Assembly: GCF_038561965.1 (NCBI RefSeq)
Contig: NZ_CP139348.1
Location: 4,650,001 to 4,714,000 of the forward strand
DNA: 64,000 bases
Reading direction: 5' to 3'
DNA from: Stutzerimonas stutzeri
Lineage (GTDB): Bacteria; Pseudomonadota; Gammaproteobacteria; Pseudomonadales; Pseudomonadaceae
The notes under the pieces were generated by a model. That model was not told where the DNA came from and made no database searches. It was given only the letters and a program-made list of their open reading frames with translations. Position numbers and translations under genes: made by a program. Positions 51,847 through 62,587 of this stretch are shown piece by piece (within the stretch, counting starts at the first letter, position 1; each line of letters starts with the position of its first letter).

Positions 51847-52401
51847 ATGCAAGGTCGCTTGATCTACCTGATCGGGCCATCCGGCGCCGGCAAAGACAGC
51901 CTGCTCGACGCCGCCCGTCCAGCGTTGGCCGAACGCCACGTGCGTGTTGCGCGGCGGGTGATCACTCGCTCAGCCGAAGCCACCGGCGAGGCGGCGCGGC
52001 CGGTGACCCAGGCGGAGTTCGAGCGACTCGAGGCCCAGCAGGCATTTGCTCTGAGCTGGCGCGCGAATGGCCTGGCCTATGGCATTCCCACCGAAATCGA
52101 CGAATGGCTGGCCGCGGGTGAGCACGTGCTGGTCAATGGCTCGCGTGGTTATCTCCCGCAGGCACGGCAGCGTTACCCGGATCTGCTCGCCGTCCTGCTC
52201 AGCGTCGAGCAGGACGTGCTGCGCCGACGCCTGGAAGCACGCGGGCGGGAAACGGACGAACAGATCGAATCGCGACTGGCGCGCAACGCACTGTTCGCCG
52301 GCGAGCTGGACGACTACATCCGCCTGGATAACTCCACACCGATCGCCGAGAGCGTTGAGCGCCTGCTGGCATTGATCGATGAACACCTGCCATCGCGCTG
52401 A
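51847..52401 (+). CDS. phnN: ribose 1,5-bisphosphate phosphokinase
   Basis: 184 residues from ATG 51847. P-loop GPSGAGKDSLL at residues 10-20, RRVITRS and GRETDEQIESRLAR, as in PhnN, which makes PRPP from ribose 1,5-bisphosphate. It is not in a phn C-P lyase cluster here; no other phn gene is visible in the window. Confidence 0.85.
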   Translation: MQGRLIYLIGPSGAGKDSLLDAARPALAERHVRVARRVITRSAEATGEAARPVTQAEFERLEAQQAFALSWRANGLAYGIPTEIDEWLAAGEHVLVNGSRGYLPQARQRYPDLLAVLLSVEQDVLRRRLEARGRETDEQIESRLARNALFAGELDDYIRLDNSTPIAESVERLLALIDEHLPSR

Positions 52402-52412
52402 GCTGGCGCGTT

Positions 52413-52432
52413 GGTGGGCTGAAGCCCACCCT
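52413..52432 (-). repeat. REP-like palindrome, GTAGGGTGG family
   Basis: GGTGGGCT/AGCCCACC arms ending CCT; inverted relative to 52489. The two form a REP doublet in the 198-bp spacer after phnN, and the hairpin could also end the phnN transcript. Confidence 0.75.
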
Positions 52433-52488
52433 GCGGCGGAGGCGCGCAGCAGCGCCCGGCCAGCCTGGGAGACGATGGTGGGTGCGTT

Positions 52489-52511
52489 GTAGGGTGGACT
52501 TCAGCCCACCG
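52489..52511 (+). repeat. REP-like palindrome, GTAGGGTGG family
   Basis: GTAGGGTGGACTTCAGCC... differs from the 7164 copy by one base (GGA for GGG). Opposite orientation to 52413. Confidence 0.75.
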
Positions 52512-52599
52512 ATTTACAGTGCTTAGAAAGCAATCGCCGAAACGCCTCCCCATGGAGAAGCATCAGCATTCGCTATGCAGCCCCCGAATGTCGGTCAGC

Positions 52600-52842
52600 T
52601 CACCGCCCCGGCTGCGGACGGAAGCCCGGTACGCTGCTGGGCCGCTCGACCCGTGCGGCCGGCATGCTGCAGTTGAGGTCGCGGAAGGGCCGTCCGTCGA
52701 GCTGCTCCCAGCCCTCGCCCGGCGAGGTCTGGCGACAGATGACGGTACCGTCGAGCTTGCTCTGCCATTGGTAATAGGGCGCCGGCGCGGCGCTGGCAGC
52801 GATGGGCAGGAACAGGCTGAGGGCTAGCAGAAAAATGCGCAT
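52600..52842 (-). CDS. small secreted protein (DUF4124-like)
   Basis: 80 residues from ATG 52842. A signal peptide (MRIFLLALSLFLPIAASA) is followed by YYQWQSKLDGTVICRQTSP, resembling the start of DUF4124-type periplasmic domains, and two mature cysteines (VICRQ, DLNCS). Function unknown. Confidence 0.6.
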   Translation of the reverse strand: MRIFLLALSLFLPIAASAAPAPYYQWQSKLDGTVICRQTSPGEGWEQLDGRPFRDLNCSMPAARVERPSSVPGFRPQPGR

Positions 52843-52915
52843 GGCGAGCTTCGGCGGTGCGATGGCGCCACTGTAAACCTTCGGCGGCCGCTGGCAAGCG
52901 CCATCCAGCGCCCGG

Positions 52916-53344
52916 TCAATACCAGACCTTGGCCGCCTCGCGCATGAAGATTTCCACGGTCTTGGGGCCGACCCCTTCGAAGTCGGCCAGACGCTTTTCC
53001 AAGTCCTTGCGGCTCTCGCTGAGCTCATGGATGCGTCCGAACTTGCCGCCATATTCCTGATTGAGCTTTTCACAGAGCTTGAGCAGGCGCTCGGCGGTGG
53101 ATTCGTCGTAGCGCACGTAATGCCCTTCGCCGAGCATATCCACCAGCTCTTGCCAGCTGCAGTTACCCAGTTTGCGCGGGGTATCGCGCTTGTGCTTGTC
53201 GACAAGGACGCGGTAGGCCTCGGCGGCGATGTCCTGCTGGATGCGCTTGCCGAACAGAAAGCTGGCGAGGAACCACTTGAACAACGCACCCTCACCCTCG
53301 CTCATGTCGATACCCAGGTCTTTCGCACTGATTTCCGCGCTCAT
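52916..53344 (-). CDS. helix-hairpin-helix DNA-repair-like protein
   Basis: 142 residues from ATG 53344. The body is helical (LFKWFLASFLFGKRIQQDI) and the C-terminus has a helix-hairpin-helix (LADFEGVGPKTVEIFMREA) as in endonuclease III-type proteins. No iron-sulfur cysteines or full glycosylase core are present, so it is a short relative. The role is unknown; DNA binding is inferred. Confidence 0.65.
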   Translation of the reverse strand: MSAEISAKDLGIDMSEGEGALFKWFLASFLFGKRIQQDIAAEAYRVLVDKHKRDTPRKLGNCSWQELVDMLGEGHYVRYDESTAERLLKLCEKLNQEYGGKFGRIHELSESRKDLEKRLADFEGVGPKTVEIFMREAAKVWY

Positions 53345-53715
53345 GCCGAGCCCTCCGTCGCAGAGTGTCTGCATTCGAATGCGCTGCGGCGGGCAAGTTT
53401 CTGCCTTCAGTCAGCGCCGATAAGCGGTTTCTTGCCGAGGCGCCCACCTCAATAAGCGGTTTTCCGCCGACAAACCCCGAATCAGTCAGCAACAACCCAC
53501 GTCCCAGGGCCTGCGCGTCGGCTGGCACGGCTTCTGCTAATGGCAATGTGCTCGATACGAATCCAACGACAAGAAGAGCTCCAGCGATATCCACCTGCCG
53601 AGATTGCCTCGGCGCCATCGCCATCTCTGCTTGATCGTCCGGCGCATTCGACGAACGCGGCATCGTCTATCGTCAACATGCTGCGTCAACCAATAAAAAC
53701 GAACGGAGATCCACC
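53345..53715. other. intergenic region, 371 bp
   Basis: No supported gene. Two near-repeats, ATAAGCGGTTTCTTGCCGA (near 53428) and ATAAGCGGTTTTCCGCCGA (near 53453), stand about 25 bp apart. The promoter of the TAXI operon must lie in the last part. Confidence 0.5.
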
Positions 53716-54669
53716 ATGAGACTGACCAAACGCTTGGGCCTGCTCGCTGCCGCTGCGGCTTTCACTGCCAGCACCGCGGCGGTCGCCGCACCGACCTTTA
53801 TCAACATCCTCACGGGCGGCACCAGCGGCGTGTACTACCCGATCGGCGTGGCCCTGTCGCAGCAGTACAACAAGATCGACGGCGCCAAGACCTCGGTACA
53901 GGCCACCAAGGCTTCGGTGGAAAACCTCAACCTGCTGCAAGCCGGTCGTGGTGAGCTGGCCTTCTCTCTGGGTGACTCGGTCGAAGACGCCTGGAACGGT
54001 GTCGAGGACGCCGGCTTCAAGGCTCCGCTCAAGCGCCTGCGCGCCATTGCCGGCACCTACAACAACTACATCCAGATCGTCGCCAGCGCCGAATCCGGCA
54101 TCAAGACGCTGGACGACCTGAAAGGCAAGCGCATCTCCGTCGGCGCGCCGAAATCTGGCACTGAGCTCAATGCCCGCGCGATCTTCAAGGCTGCCGGTCT
54201 GGACTACAAGGACATGGGCCGCGTCGAATTCCTGCCTTACGCCGAGTCCGTCGAGCTGATCAAGAACCGTCAGCTGGATGCCACCCTGCAGTCCTCGGGC
54301 CTGGGCATGGCCGCCATCCGCGACCTGGCCAGCACCATGCCGGTGACCTTCGTTGAAATCCCGGCCGAAGTGGTCGAGAAGATCGCCAGCGATGCCTATC
54401 TGGCAGGCGTGATCCCGGCCGGCACTTATGACGGTCAGGACGACGACGTACCCACCGTGGCCATCACCAACATCCTGGTGACCCACGAGAAGGTCTCCGA
54501 CGAAGTGGCCTATCAGATGACCAAGCTGATGTTCGACAACCTGACCGCGCTGGGCAACGCCCATTCGGCCGCCAAGGACATCAAGCTGGAAAACGCCACC
54601 CAGAACCTGCCGATTCCGCTGCACCCGGGTGCCGAGCGCTTCTACAAGGAAGCCGGGGTACTCAAGTAA
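53716..54669 (+). CDS. TAXI-family TRAP transporter solute-binding protein
   Basis: 317 residues with a signal peptide (MRLTKRLGLLAAAAAFTAST) and TFINILTGGTSGVYYPIGVAL, the TAXI family N-terminal motif. It delivers substrate to the fused permease encoded downstream. GGAGAT precedes the ATG. TAXI systems take up glutamate, C4-dicarboxylates or related acids; the ligand here is unknown. A hairpin separates it from the permease gene (54732-54767). Confidence 0.9.
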   Translation: MRLTKRLGLLAAAAAFTASTAAVAAPTFINILTGGTSGVYYPIGVALSQQYNKIDGAKTSVQATKASVENLNLLQAGRGELAFSLGDSVEDAWNGVEDAGFKAPLKRLRAIAGTYNNYIQIVASAESGIKTLDDLKGKRISVGAPKSGTELNARAIFKAAGLDYKDMGRVEFLPYAESVELIKNRQLDATLQSSGLGMAAIRDLASTMPVTFVEIPAEVVEKIASDAYLAGVIPAGTYDGQDDDVPTVAITNILVTHEKVSDEVAYQMTKLMFDNLTALGNAHSAAKDIKLENATQNLPIPLHPGAERFYKEAGVLK

Positions 54670-54731
54670 CCCAGCGCTGACCGACGAGCTGGATCAGGCC
54701 TGACCGCCGGTCCAGCCCGCTCCCTGTACAC

Positions 54732-54767
54732 GCAGGCTTGCCCGCTTTGCCTCGTTGGCAAGCCTGC
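54732..54767 (+). terminator. intercistronic hairpin, partial terminator
   Basis: GCAGGCTTGCC (54732-54742) pairs with GGCAAGCCTGC (54757-54767), 14-base loop, followed by TTCT. It probably lets the binding protein be made in excess over the permease. Confidence 0.55.
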
Positions 54768-54805
54768 TTCTACAGGCATCCCCTTGCAGTGAGAGAGTGA
54801 TTCCC

Positions 54806-56826
<2,021 letters not shown>

Positions 56827-56830
<4 letters not shown>

Positions 56831-57234
56831 TCGGCCTGTGCCTGGGGCTGGCCGGTGTGGTGTGGGCCGAAGTGCCCACACCCGCCTTCACCCTGGCGTG
56901 GAACCACACCATCGAGAAGATTCGCTGGGAAGAGGATTACCGCGTGACGCCGGGCGGCTTGCTGCTCGGCGAAGCGCGGGTCAAGGGTTCTGGTGCCGGG
57001 ATGGAAATTCCGGATGACGCCGAACTGCGTGACGGGGCCTGGCACTACCAGCGCCAGATGCCACCGTTACCACTCCTGCGCCTGGGGCGAACCCCCGAAG
57101 CAGGGGATTACCAACTGTGTTTTGACCAGCGTTGCCACGCGATGAGCGAATGGCTCGGCCCGCCAAAAGCGGACCAGCCGGCGCTGGAAGTCTGGGGCTG
57201 TACCGTGCAAACGGCGAGTGTCGGGAACGATTGA
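56827..57234 (+). CDS. DUF1850 protein of the TAXI-TRAP operon
   Basis: 135 residues from GTG 56827, overlapping the permease stop. N-terminal hydrophobic segment, then LAWNHTIEKIRWEEDYRV, the DUF1850 motif. DUF1850 genes are regular partners of TAXI transporters; the function is not established. Confidence 0.8.
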
Positions 57235-57257
57235 CCGGCTCGCCGGTGATCGTTGAA

Positions 57258-57295
57258 GAGGGGTGTTCGCGCAGGCGGCACTCCTTTTTCTTTGT
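57258..57295 (+). terminator. probable terminator of the TRAP operon
   Basis: AGGGGTG and CACTCCT can pair (one G-U) around a 13-base loop, followed by TTTTTCTTTG. 25 bases past the DUF1850 stop. Confidence 0.5.
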
Positions 57296-57367
57296 TTCTT
57301 CGATTGGTTCGAGGAGACAGTGATGGCGGCTTGGATGGATGCGGTTCTGAGCGCATAACTATTTTTT

Positions 57368-57604
57368 GAGCTGCTTGAGGGCTTGGTTTCGCCCTGCTGG
57401 GCGACTCACTTTTTTCAGTCGCGAAAAAAGTAAGCAAAAACGCTTGCCCCTCCATTCGGGCCTCGCTGCGCTCGACTTCCCTCGTTCCATCGCCGCTCCG
57501 GGGACCGGCGTACAAGGGACATCCATGGCCCTTTACGCCTCTCGCGACATCCATGCCGCTCGCACCCCTACACGACGATTGCACTCGGCCTCCTGAAAGG
57601 GGCG
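57368..57604 (-). repeat. 240-bp dispersed repeat, copy A (inverted)
   Basis: Reverse complement aligns with copy B over its whole length, with shared blocks such as GGGCCATGGATG, CAAGCGTTTTTG, GTGACTCGCCC-like GTGAGTCGCCC, and AGCAGGGCGAAACCAAGC. Divergence is moderate. Confidence 0.85.
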
Positions 57605-57821
57605 AATGGTGTCGCCTGATGACTCGTGCACAAATAGCCAAGCAACCGGACGATGGAGGCCACTCTCCTGCATGGGCAGGCCGTAGAAATTTTTTCGCGC
57701 TCCCAACGCAAAATTCGAGGCTGGGCCCACGCGTAGGAGCTTGGAGCTATCAGCGAACATCTAAATGCCGAGGGAAATCGGTCCATTTGTTCTGATCGCA
57801 CGGCCCATCAGGCGGCTCCAA

Positions 57822-58062
57822 ACGCCCCTTCAGGAGGGTGAACGAAGCCGTCGTGGAGAGGGGCGAGCCGCAGGGATGCGGCGAGAGCCGTATAGGGCCA
57901 TGGATGGCCCTTGTACGGCGACCCTCGGAACGGCGGCGTAGTGAACGAACCCGTAGCGAAGCGCAGGGCCGGATGCAGGGGCAAAGCGTTTTTGGTTACT
58001 TTTTCCCGCGCCTGGAAAAAGTGACTCGCCCAGCAGGGCGAAACCAAGCTCCCAAGCACCTC
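57822..58062 (+). repeat. 240-bp dispersed repeat, copy B
   Basis: Contains CGCCCCTTCAGGAGG at its left end and CCCAGCAGGGCGAAACCAAG at its right end, the same landmarks as copy A in reverse. No open frame of known type. Confidence 0.85.
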
Positions 58063-58233
58063 GCCAATCGGCAAGAGCTGAAGACGTTGCTGATTGTGCC
58101 CACGCTCCGGCGCGGGAACGCGGTTGGGGATACTCCGCGTCAGTGGCGCAGGAACGCAGAAAGCAGGTTCCCACGCAGGAGCATGGGAACCATCACTGCC
58201 TCAAGTCGGCGCAACGCTCATTTCCCCCGCCCA

Positions 58234-58269
58234 TAAAAAAGACGCACACCCCTTTCGGTGGTGTGCGCC
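58234..58269 (-). terminator. rho-independent terminator of the ferritin-like operon
   Basis: Minus strand GGCGCACACC...GGTGTGCGTC stem with a CGAAAG-type loop followed by TTTTTT, 22 bp past the stop at 58292. Confidence 0.85.
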
Positions 58270-58291
58270 AAAGCGTCCCGCTCGCACGCTG

Positions 58292-59014
58292 TTACTTGGT
58301 TTGCATGATCAGATCCCGACGCATCAGCGTCTTGATCTTCACCAGATGGTCGTCTTCCTGGGTCTTGGCCTTCACGAAGCTGTCGGCGATGTTCGGATGC
58401 CCCGCCGCCTGTGCCAGTTCGATCAGCAGTTCCCATGCAGCGTTGTCCGCCAGCTCCACCGTCAGCAGTGCGTTGAGGCACTGATCGACGTTGGTCCGCG
58501 GGTCGGTCAGTACGTTGACGATGCCCAGCGCCATGGCCCCAACCACATCGGCGCAGGGAGTCTGCGCCGTCGGGTCGGCACCCAGGGTTTCGATCGACTG
58601 ATGCACCAGCATCATGTGCTCGTGTTCTTCGTCGCGGATATGCACCAGCGTGTCGATCAGCGCCGAATCCGGCGTATCGAGCCCTTTGACCTTGGCGATC
58701 ATCGCCTCGTATAGGCGCACCCCATTACGCTCGTAGGCCAGGCGCTCGCCCAGCTTGTCGAGGAATACCTCGGGGCTCTTGCCACGCATCATGTCGAAGC
58801 CGGTCTTGAGCATGCCCTTGGCCGATCCCGGCACCGGCACGGAGCCGATACGGTCGGCCTCGGCGGCACGCTCGGCACGTTCGGCCAGCATGCCGCGCTC
58901 ATCGCCCGGTACGTCCGGATGAATCTCGTTAACGGCATCGAGCAAGCGCTTGGTGTCCTTTGGGGACATCTGTATGCCGGTGAAATTGGTACCCACTTTC
59001 GCTGCAGTAGCCAT
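58292..59014 (-). CDS. ferritin-like protein, probable diiron site
   Basis: 240 residues, no signal peptide. Four predicted helices carry candidate metal ligands: Glu95 (AYERNG), Glu129/130 and His131/133 (RDEEHEHM), Glu195 (NAAWELL), and Glu220-His223 (EDDH). This is the ferritin-like E...ExxH...E...ExxH plan. It follows a second ferritin-like gene by 10 bp. Iron storage, peroxide protection or oxygenase roles are possible; I cannot choose. Confidence 0.65.
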   Translation of the reverse strand: MATAAKVGTNFTGIQMSPKDTKRLLDAVNEIHPDVPGDERGMLAERAERAAEADRIGSVPVPGSAKGMLKTGFDMMRGKSPEVFLDKLGERLAYERNGVRLYEAMIAKVKGLDTPDSALIDTLVHIRDEEHEHMMLVHQSIETLGADPTAQTPCADVVGAMALGIVNVLTDPRTNVDQCLNALLTVELADNAAWELLIELAQAAGHPNIADSFVKAKTQEDDHLVKIKTLMRRDLIMQTK

Positions 59015-59024
59015 GTTCGTCTCC

Positions 59025-60194
59025 TCAGGAAGCCTTGCGCATCAGTTCGCCACCCGGCGCCCACTGGTAACCCGCCGAAACGATGTCCGAGGCGAGCCCT
59101 TCCGAGGCGAGGTGGTTGCGGTAATCAAGGGAAGATTGCGGTTCCTTGGCCTTGTCCACATAGACCGGCCCGGCCGTACGCAGATTGACCTCGGCGGCCA
59201 GCACCTGGCGGACAAAATCGCGCTGGCTCTTGAACTCGACCATCTTCGGCAGCGGGCCACCGAGGATCTCTGCCGGGTCGCGGCCTTCGATCTTCTTGAA
59301 CCATTCGCAGGCAACATTCAGATGGCCCAGCTCGTAGTCGAGGAAGCGCTCCCAGATGGCCTTGATGCGTGGATTGCTTTCCTGCTCGGCGCAGCTGGCG
59401 TACATGTAGACCTCCATCGCCTCGTGCACCAGCCACTTCTCGATATGGCTCTCGCTGGGGTCGGACAGCGAGCCGTACTGGGTTACATGCTGCTCTTCCA
59501 CCGAGGCGATCTCGGCGTACAGCTGGCGCGCCAGCGGGTCGGCGAACAGCGGGCCGATGTTCTGGTAGTAATCGTGGGTCTGGTACTCGGCACCGGTGAT
59601 CAGCGCCGCATGGATCTTGGTGATCAGCGCCGCGGTGGTCTTTTCGTAGTTGTCGCGGATGTCGTTTTCCGGATGGCGGTGGTGCTCGGAGGTTTTCCGC
59701 CCGGGAACGATGTCGGTGTAGCCCTGCAGGATGTTGTTGGCATCCTTGCCCTCGAGGCGATCAAGCATCGCCGAGTAGCGGTACAGGTGGTCGAAGTCTT
59801 CCAACAGGCCGAAACGATAGGTTTGCGCTTGGTAGGGGTCGGGCTCGTTCTGCGCCACGGCGGCGGTCACCTCGATGGCGACCTGCTCGTAGGCCACGGT
59901 AGTTTCCAGCGGCGAATGGTCGGCGCCGATCAGCCAGTTGATCATGGTGGCCTGGTGCTGCTCGGTGCGGCGGATCTCCGCCAGCGGCAGACGCAGCTCC
60001 TTGTTGAAGCGGGCGATGCCATGCTTGAGGCGCAGCGCGTCGGTTTCGACGCCGTTCATGAGGATGATGCGTACACGGGTAAACGCATCGTCATCAAGCT
60101 TGCTGATCGGCTTGCCGGCCATTTCCTTCCATGTGAACTTCTGCTTCTCCAGTGGCGTGCCTTTGTTGTCGAGAATTCCGGAAATGGTCTCCAT
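59025..60194 (-). CDS. large ferritin-like protein of unknown function
   Basis: 389 residues, cytoplasmic by sequence. The second half has a full candidate diiron set: Glu203, Glu233-xx-His236 (EEQH), Glu258 or Glu261, Glu288-xx-His291 (ELGH). The first half has a partial set (Glu50, Glu78-x-His80, Glu103, Glu132-xxx-His136), so the protein may be two fused ferritin-like domains, one degraded. Promoter side gap 60195-60409 holds only small hairpins. Function unknown; operon with the 58292 gene. Confidence 0.65.
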   Translation of the reverse strand: METISGILDNKGTPLEKQKFTWKEMAGKPISKLDDDAFTRVRIILMNGVETDALRLKHGIARFNKELRLPLAEIRRTEQHQATMINWLIGADHSPLETTVAYEQVAIEVTAAVAQNEPDPYQAQTYRFGLLEDFDHLYRYSAMLDRLEGKDANNILQGYTDIVPGRKTSEHHRHPENDIRDNYEKTTAALITKIHAALITGAEYQTHDYYQNIGPLFADPLARQLYAEIASVEEQHVTQYGSLSDPSESHIEKWLVHEAMEVYMYASCAEQESNPRIKAIWERFLDYELGHLNVACEWFKKIEGRDPAEILGGPLPKMVEFKSQRDFVRQVLAAEVNLRTAGPVYVDKAKEPQSSLDYRNHLASEGLASDIVSAGYQWAPGGELMRKAS

Positions 60195-60409
60195 GGAGCC
60201 TCCGTTGTTATGCGTGGGTATCAGGCATGAGGGATCGCCGCCGGTTAAATCGGCGACCTAGTAAAAATGACCGGAGAGCTCAAAAAACGATTCGCACCGT
60301 TCAGCGGACAGGCGTATCGCTGCCGATGAACGGTATATCGGGGATTTTCGGCGCAAGAGCCATAACGGCGCGTAACGCCCACGGCAACAGAGCGCACCGT
60401 TTCGCTTGT

Positions 60410-61468
60410 TCAGTCAGCCAGCTGCGCGAGTCTGGTTTCCCGTTCGTCGGCAGATACTTCGGCCAGTGCCGCGACCGCCGTATGAAAGCGCGACCAGTCA
60501 CGTCCGTGCTGCTCGAACAGCGCGGCAAACGCCGGCACCCAGCGGTCATACAGGCCGAACGGCAGCAGCGTGGCGTTGTTCAGCGGTTGGGCGAACCAGC
60601 GATCGAAGCGCGCATCGCCACCCCACTGCTCGTCTCGCAGCGTCCGGTAGCGCTGGCGCAGCTCGGTGAACTCGCGCTGTTTGAGCGCGCGCAACCGTGC
60701 TGGTGGCTGGCCTGATGCATAAATGCCGGCCAGCCGTTCGCGGCTGTCGAGCAACAGCTGCACCAGTTGCCGATAGCGCGCCCGGCTTTGCTCGTCCTGC
60801 GCCGGCAAGCCGCGGCTGGCACGCCACTGGCGCAGCCCCTCGCGCTCGACAAAGGTGGCGTAGGACTCGTTGAAGGCCGTGTCGCCGGGCAGGTAGAGCT
60901 GCTGATGGGCCAGCTCGTGGAAGATCAGTGCCGCCAGTTGCTCGTCGTTGCGCCGCAGCATGGAGCTAAGCAGCGGGTCGGCGAACCAGCCGAGGGTGGA
61001 ATAGGCCTCAACGCCCGCCACATGGGTATCCAGCCCGGCCATCCGCAGCCGTGCCGCCTCAGCGCGGGCAGCGCCCTGGCGGAAATAGCCGCGATAGGCC
61101 ACGCAGCCGGCGATGGGGAAACAATGCTCCACAGGCGCTACCGAGAACTCCTCGGTAGCGAACAGATTCCACACCACATATGGCCGGCCAAGTTCGGCGT
61201 AGAGGCGATAGCTGCGGTTGTCCGGCAGCGCCAACGCCTGGGTGGCGAATGTGCGTGCCAGCAGCACCTCGGTCAGCCGTTGCCGCAGCGCGGGATCGCG
61301 CGCCTCGTCGGCAATCAGCGCCTCGATGGGCTCTCGCTGGCGCAGCAGCTCGAACTGGCCAACCGCAAGCTGGCCGTAATAGCTACAACCATTCAGACAG
61401 ACGGCAAGCAAAAGGGGAACCCAGCGCAGGTTGCGGATGTCGATCAAGGCGGCGTTGGGCTTGGACAT
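60410..61468 (-). CDS. putative aminopeptidase, zinc metalloprotease lipoprotein
   Basis: 352 residues. Signal-like start with lipobox LNGC (VPLLLAVCLNGCSYYGQL) and the zinc motif HELAHQ, plus a downstream FNESYATFVEREG that supplies the third ligand. It matches a bacterial family annotated as putative aminopeptidase (Aminopep). Substrate not shown; expected in the periplasm. Confidence 0.8.
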   Translation of the reverse strand: MSKPNAALIDIRNLRWVPLLLAVCLNGCSYYGQLAVGQFELLRQREPIEALIADEARDPALRQRLTEVLLARTFATQALALPDNRSYRLYAELGRPYVVWNLFATEEFSVAPVEHCFPIAGCVAYRGYFRQGAARAEAARLRMAGLDTHVAGVEAYSTLGWFADPLLSSMLRRNDEQLAALIFHELAHQQLYLPGDTAFNESYATFVEREGLRQWRASRGLPAQDEQSRARYRQLVQLLLDSRERLAGIYASGQPPARLRALKQREFTELRQRYRTLRDEQWGGDARFDRWFAQPLNNATLLPFGLYDRWVPAFAALFEQHGRDWSRFHTAVAALAEVSADERETRLAQLAD

Positions 61469-61612
61469 CAGATGAACCGGTCAGTGGTCGGGTTCGCGCC
61501 AGCGCGCGTAGCGCACCCTACAAAGGCCATGCCGCCAAATGCAACCCGCGGCTATCAGGCTTCCTCATTCGATTTCTCGCCGGGCCGGATGGTTTCGGCT
61601 GGAGCATTGCAC

Positions 61613-62038
61613 ATGCGCGGTTTCTTCCTTGTCCTGTTCGTCGCCAGCCTGACCGGCTGCGCTGCCATGATGCCCAAACCCGACCCCGAACAAGCCTGGG
61701 TCGACCTCAATCCGAACGGCGAGACCCAGCTGCAGGCCGTGGCCGTCGATGGCCGGACGCTGGATGATCCACGCTATTTCCAGGTACCGCCCGGCAGCCG
61801 CAAGCTGGAGATGCGCTACCGCTTCGACGTCGACGGTGCCAACATCGGGCCGGGCAGCAGCGCGCTGGCGCGGGACTGCAAGCTGGCCCTGGAGTACGAC
61901 AGGTTCACTGCTGGCGCCCGCTATCGCCTGGTCGCCGGCGGCTATGGCTTCCGCCCCTGGGCGAAGCTCTACGATCAGCACCAGTATGTGCTGGCACGCG
62001 CCGAGGAAAAGGGTTGCGGCGACCTCGCCGGCCGCTGA
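61613..62038 (+). CDS. small lipoprotein, paralogue pair member 1
   Basis: 141 residues from ATG 61613. Lipoprotein signal MRGFFLVLFVASLTGC, then PKPDPEQAWVDLNPN and DDPRYFQVPPGSRKLEMRYRF. Related by eye to the 62133 product along its whole length. Function unknown. An upstream in-frame start at 60767 would cover the opposite-strand aminopeptidase gene and is rejected. Confidence 0.7.
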   Translation: MRGFFLVLFVASLTGCAAMMPKPDPEQAWVDLNPNGETQLQAVAVDGRTLDDPRYFQVPPGSRKLEMRYRFDVDGANIGPGSSALARDCKLALEYDRFTAGARYRLVAGGYGFRPWAKLYDQHQYVLARAEEKGCGDLAGR

Positions 62039-62132
62039 ACCCGCGTTGAAATGCGCCGTCATCTGGCGCACCCTCGGCGGCATCGGCTAGGCGCCAGCGC
62101 GCCTTGCCCAGCCATTCGCCGAGGATTCCGCC

Positions 62133-62546
62133 ATGCGTCAGTCACTCACCCTCGCCTTGTTTGCCCTGCTGCTAGCCGGCTGTGCGGGGCCGTTGCCGCA
62201 ACCCGACCCGAACATGGCCTGGGTCGACATGACCGCGCAGACCAGCGACATCTTCATGTCCGACCAACTGGACGGCAAACGCACCCCCGACGGTCGCTAT
62301 TTTCAGGTCCCGCCGGGCGCGCATGAACTCGAGGCACGCTATGAATTCGAAGTGACAGGCGGCGCCTTCGGCCTGTTTGGCGAAACCCACACCATGCGCT
62401 GCACCATGGTGATCCGCTACGACGACTTCCAGCCCGGCCAGCGCTACCTATTCCAGGCCCGCTCGCTGGGCTTCACCCCGCAGGGCTGGTTGCGCGACGA
62501 ACAGCGCAACGTGGTGGCCGAGGCCAAGGCCGAGCACTGCCGCTGA
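62133..62546 (+). CDS. small lipoprotein, paralogue pair member 2
   Basis: 137 residues. Signal MRQSLTLALFALLLAGC, then QPDPNMAWVDMTAQTSD and PDGRYFQVPPGAHELEARYEF, the same frame as its neighbour (AWVD, RYFQVPPG, RYxF). Two late cysteines (MRCTMV, EHCR). 94 bp after member 1. Function unknown. Confidence 0.7.
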   Translation: MRQSLTLALFALLLAGCAGPLPQPDPNMAWVDMTAQTSDIFMSDQLDGKRTPDGRYFQVPPGAHELEARYEFEVTGGAFGLFGETHTMRCTMVIRYDDFQPGQRYLFQARSLGFTPQGWLRDEQRNVVAEAKAEHCR

Positions 62547-62587
62547 GCCGCCTGCGCACCGAGCGCATTCATTGCATGAGGTAACCG

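Larger units (their letters stand above)
57235..58291. other. gene-free region with inverted repeats
   Basis: 1057 bp with no supported protein gene; open frames here are accidental in repeat DNA. It contains two inverted copies of a 240-bp element (57368-57604 and 57822-58062) around about 217 bp of unique DNA, and near 58098-58190 a set of CCCACGCTCC.../GGAGCATGGGAAC palindromes of the kind common between genes in Pseudomonas. Confidence 0.75.

Noticed and set aside
53365..53663. Small genes in the spacer before the TAXI transporter
   Set aside because: Open frames on both strands, no ribosome site, no signal or domain, and atypical composition.
57360..58290. Several 60-130 codon frames in the repeat region
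   Set aside because: Low-information sequence produced by the dispersed repeats in several frames at once; no consistent frame between the two repeat copies.
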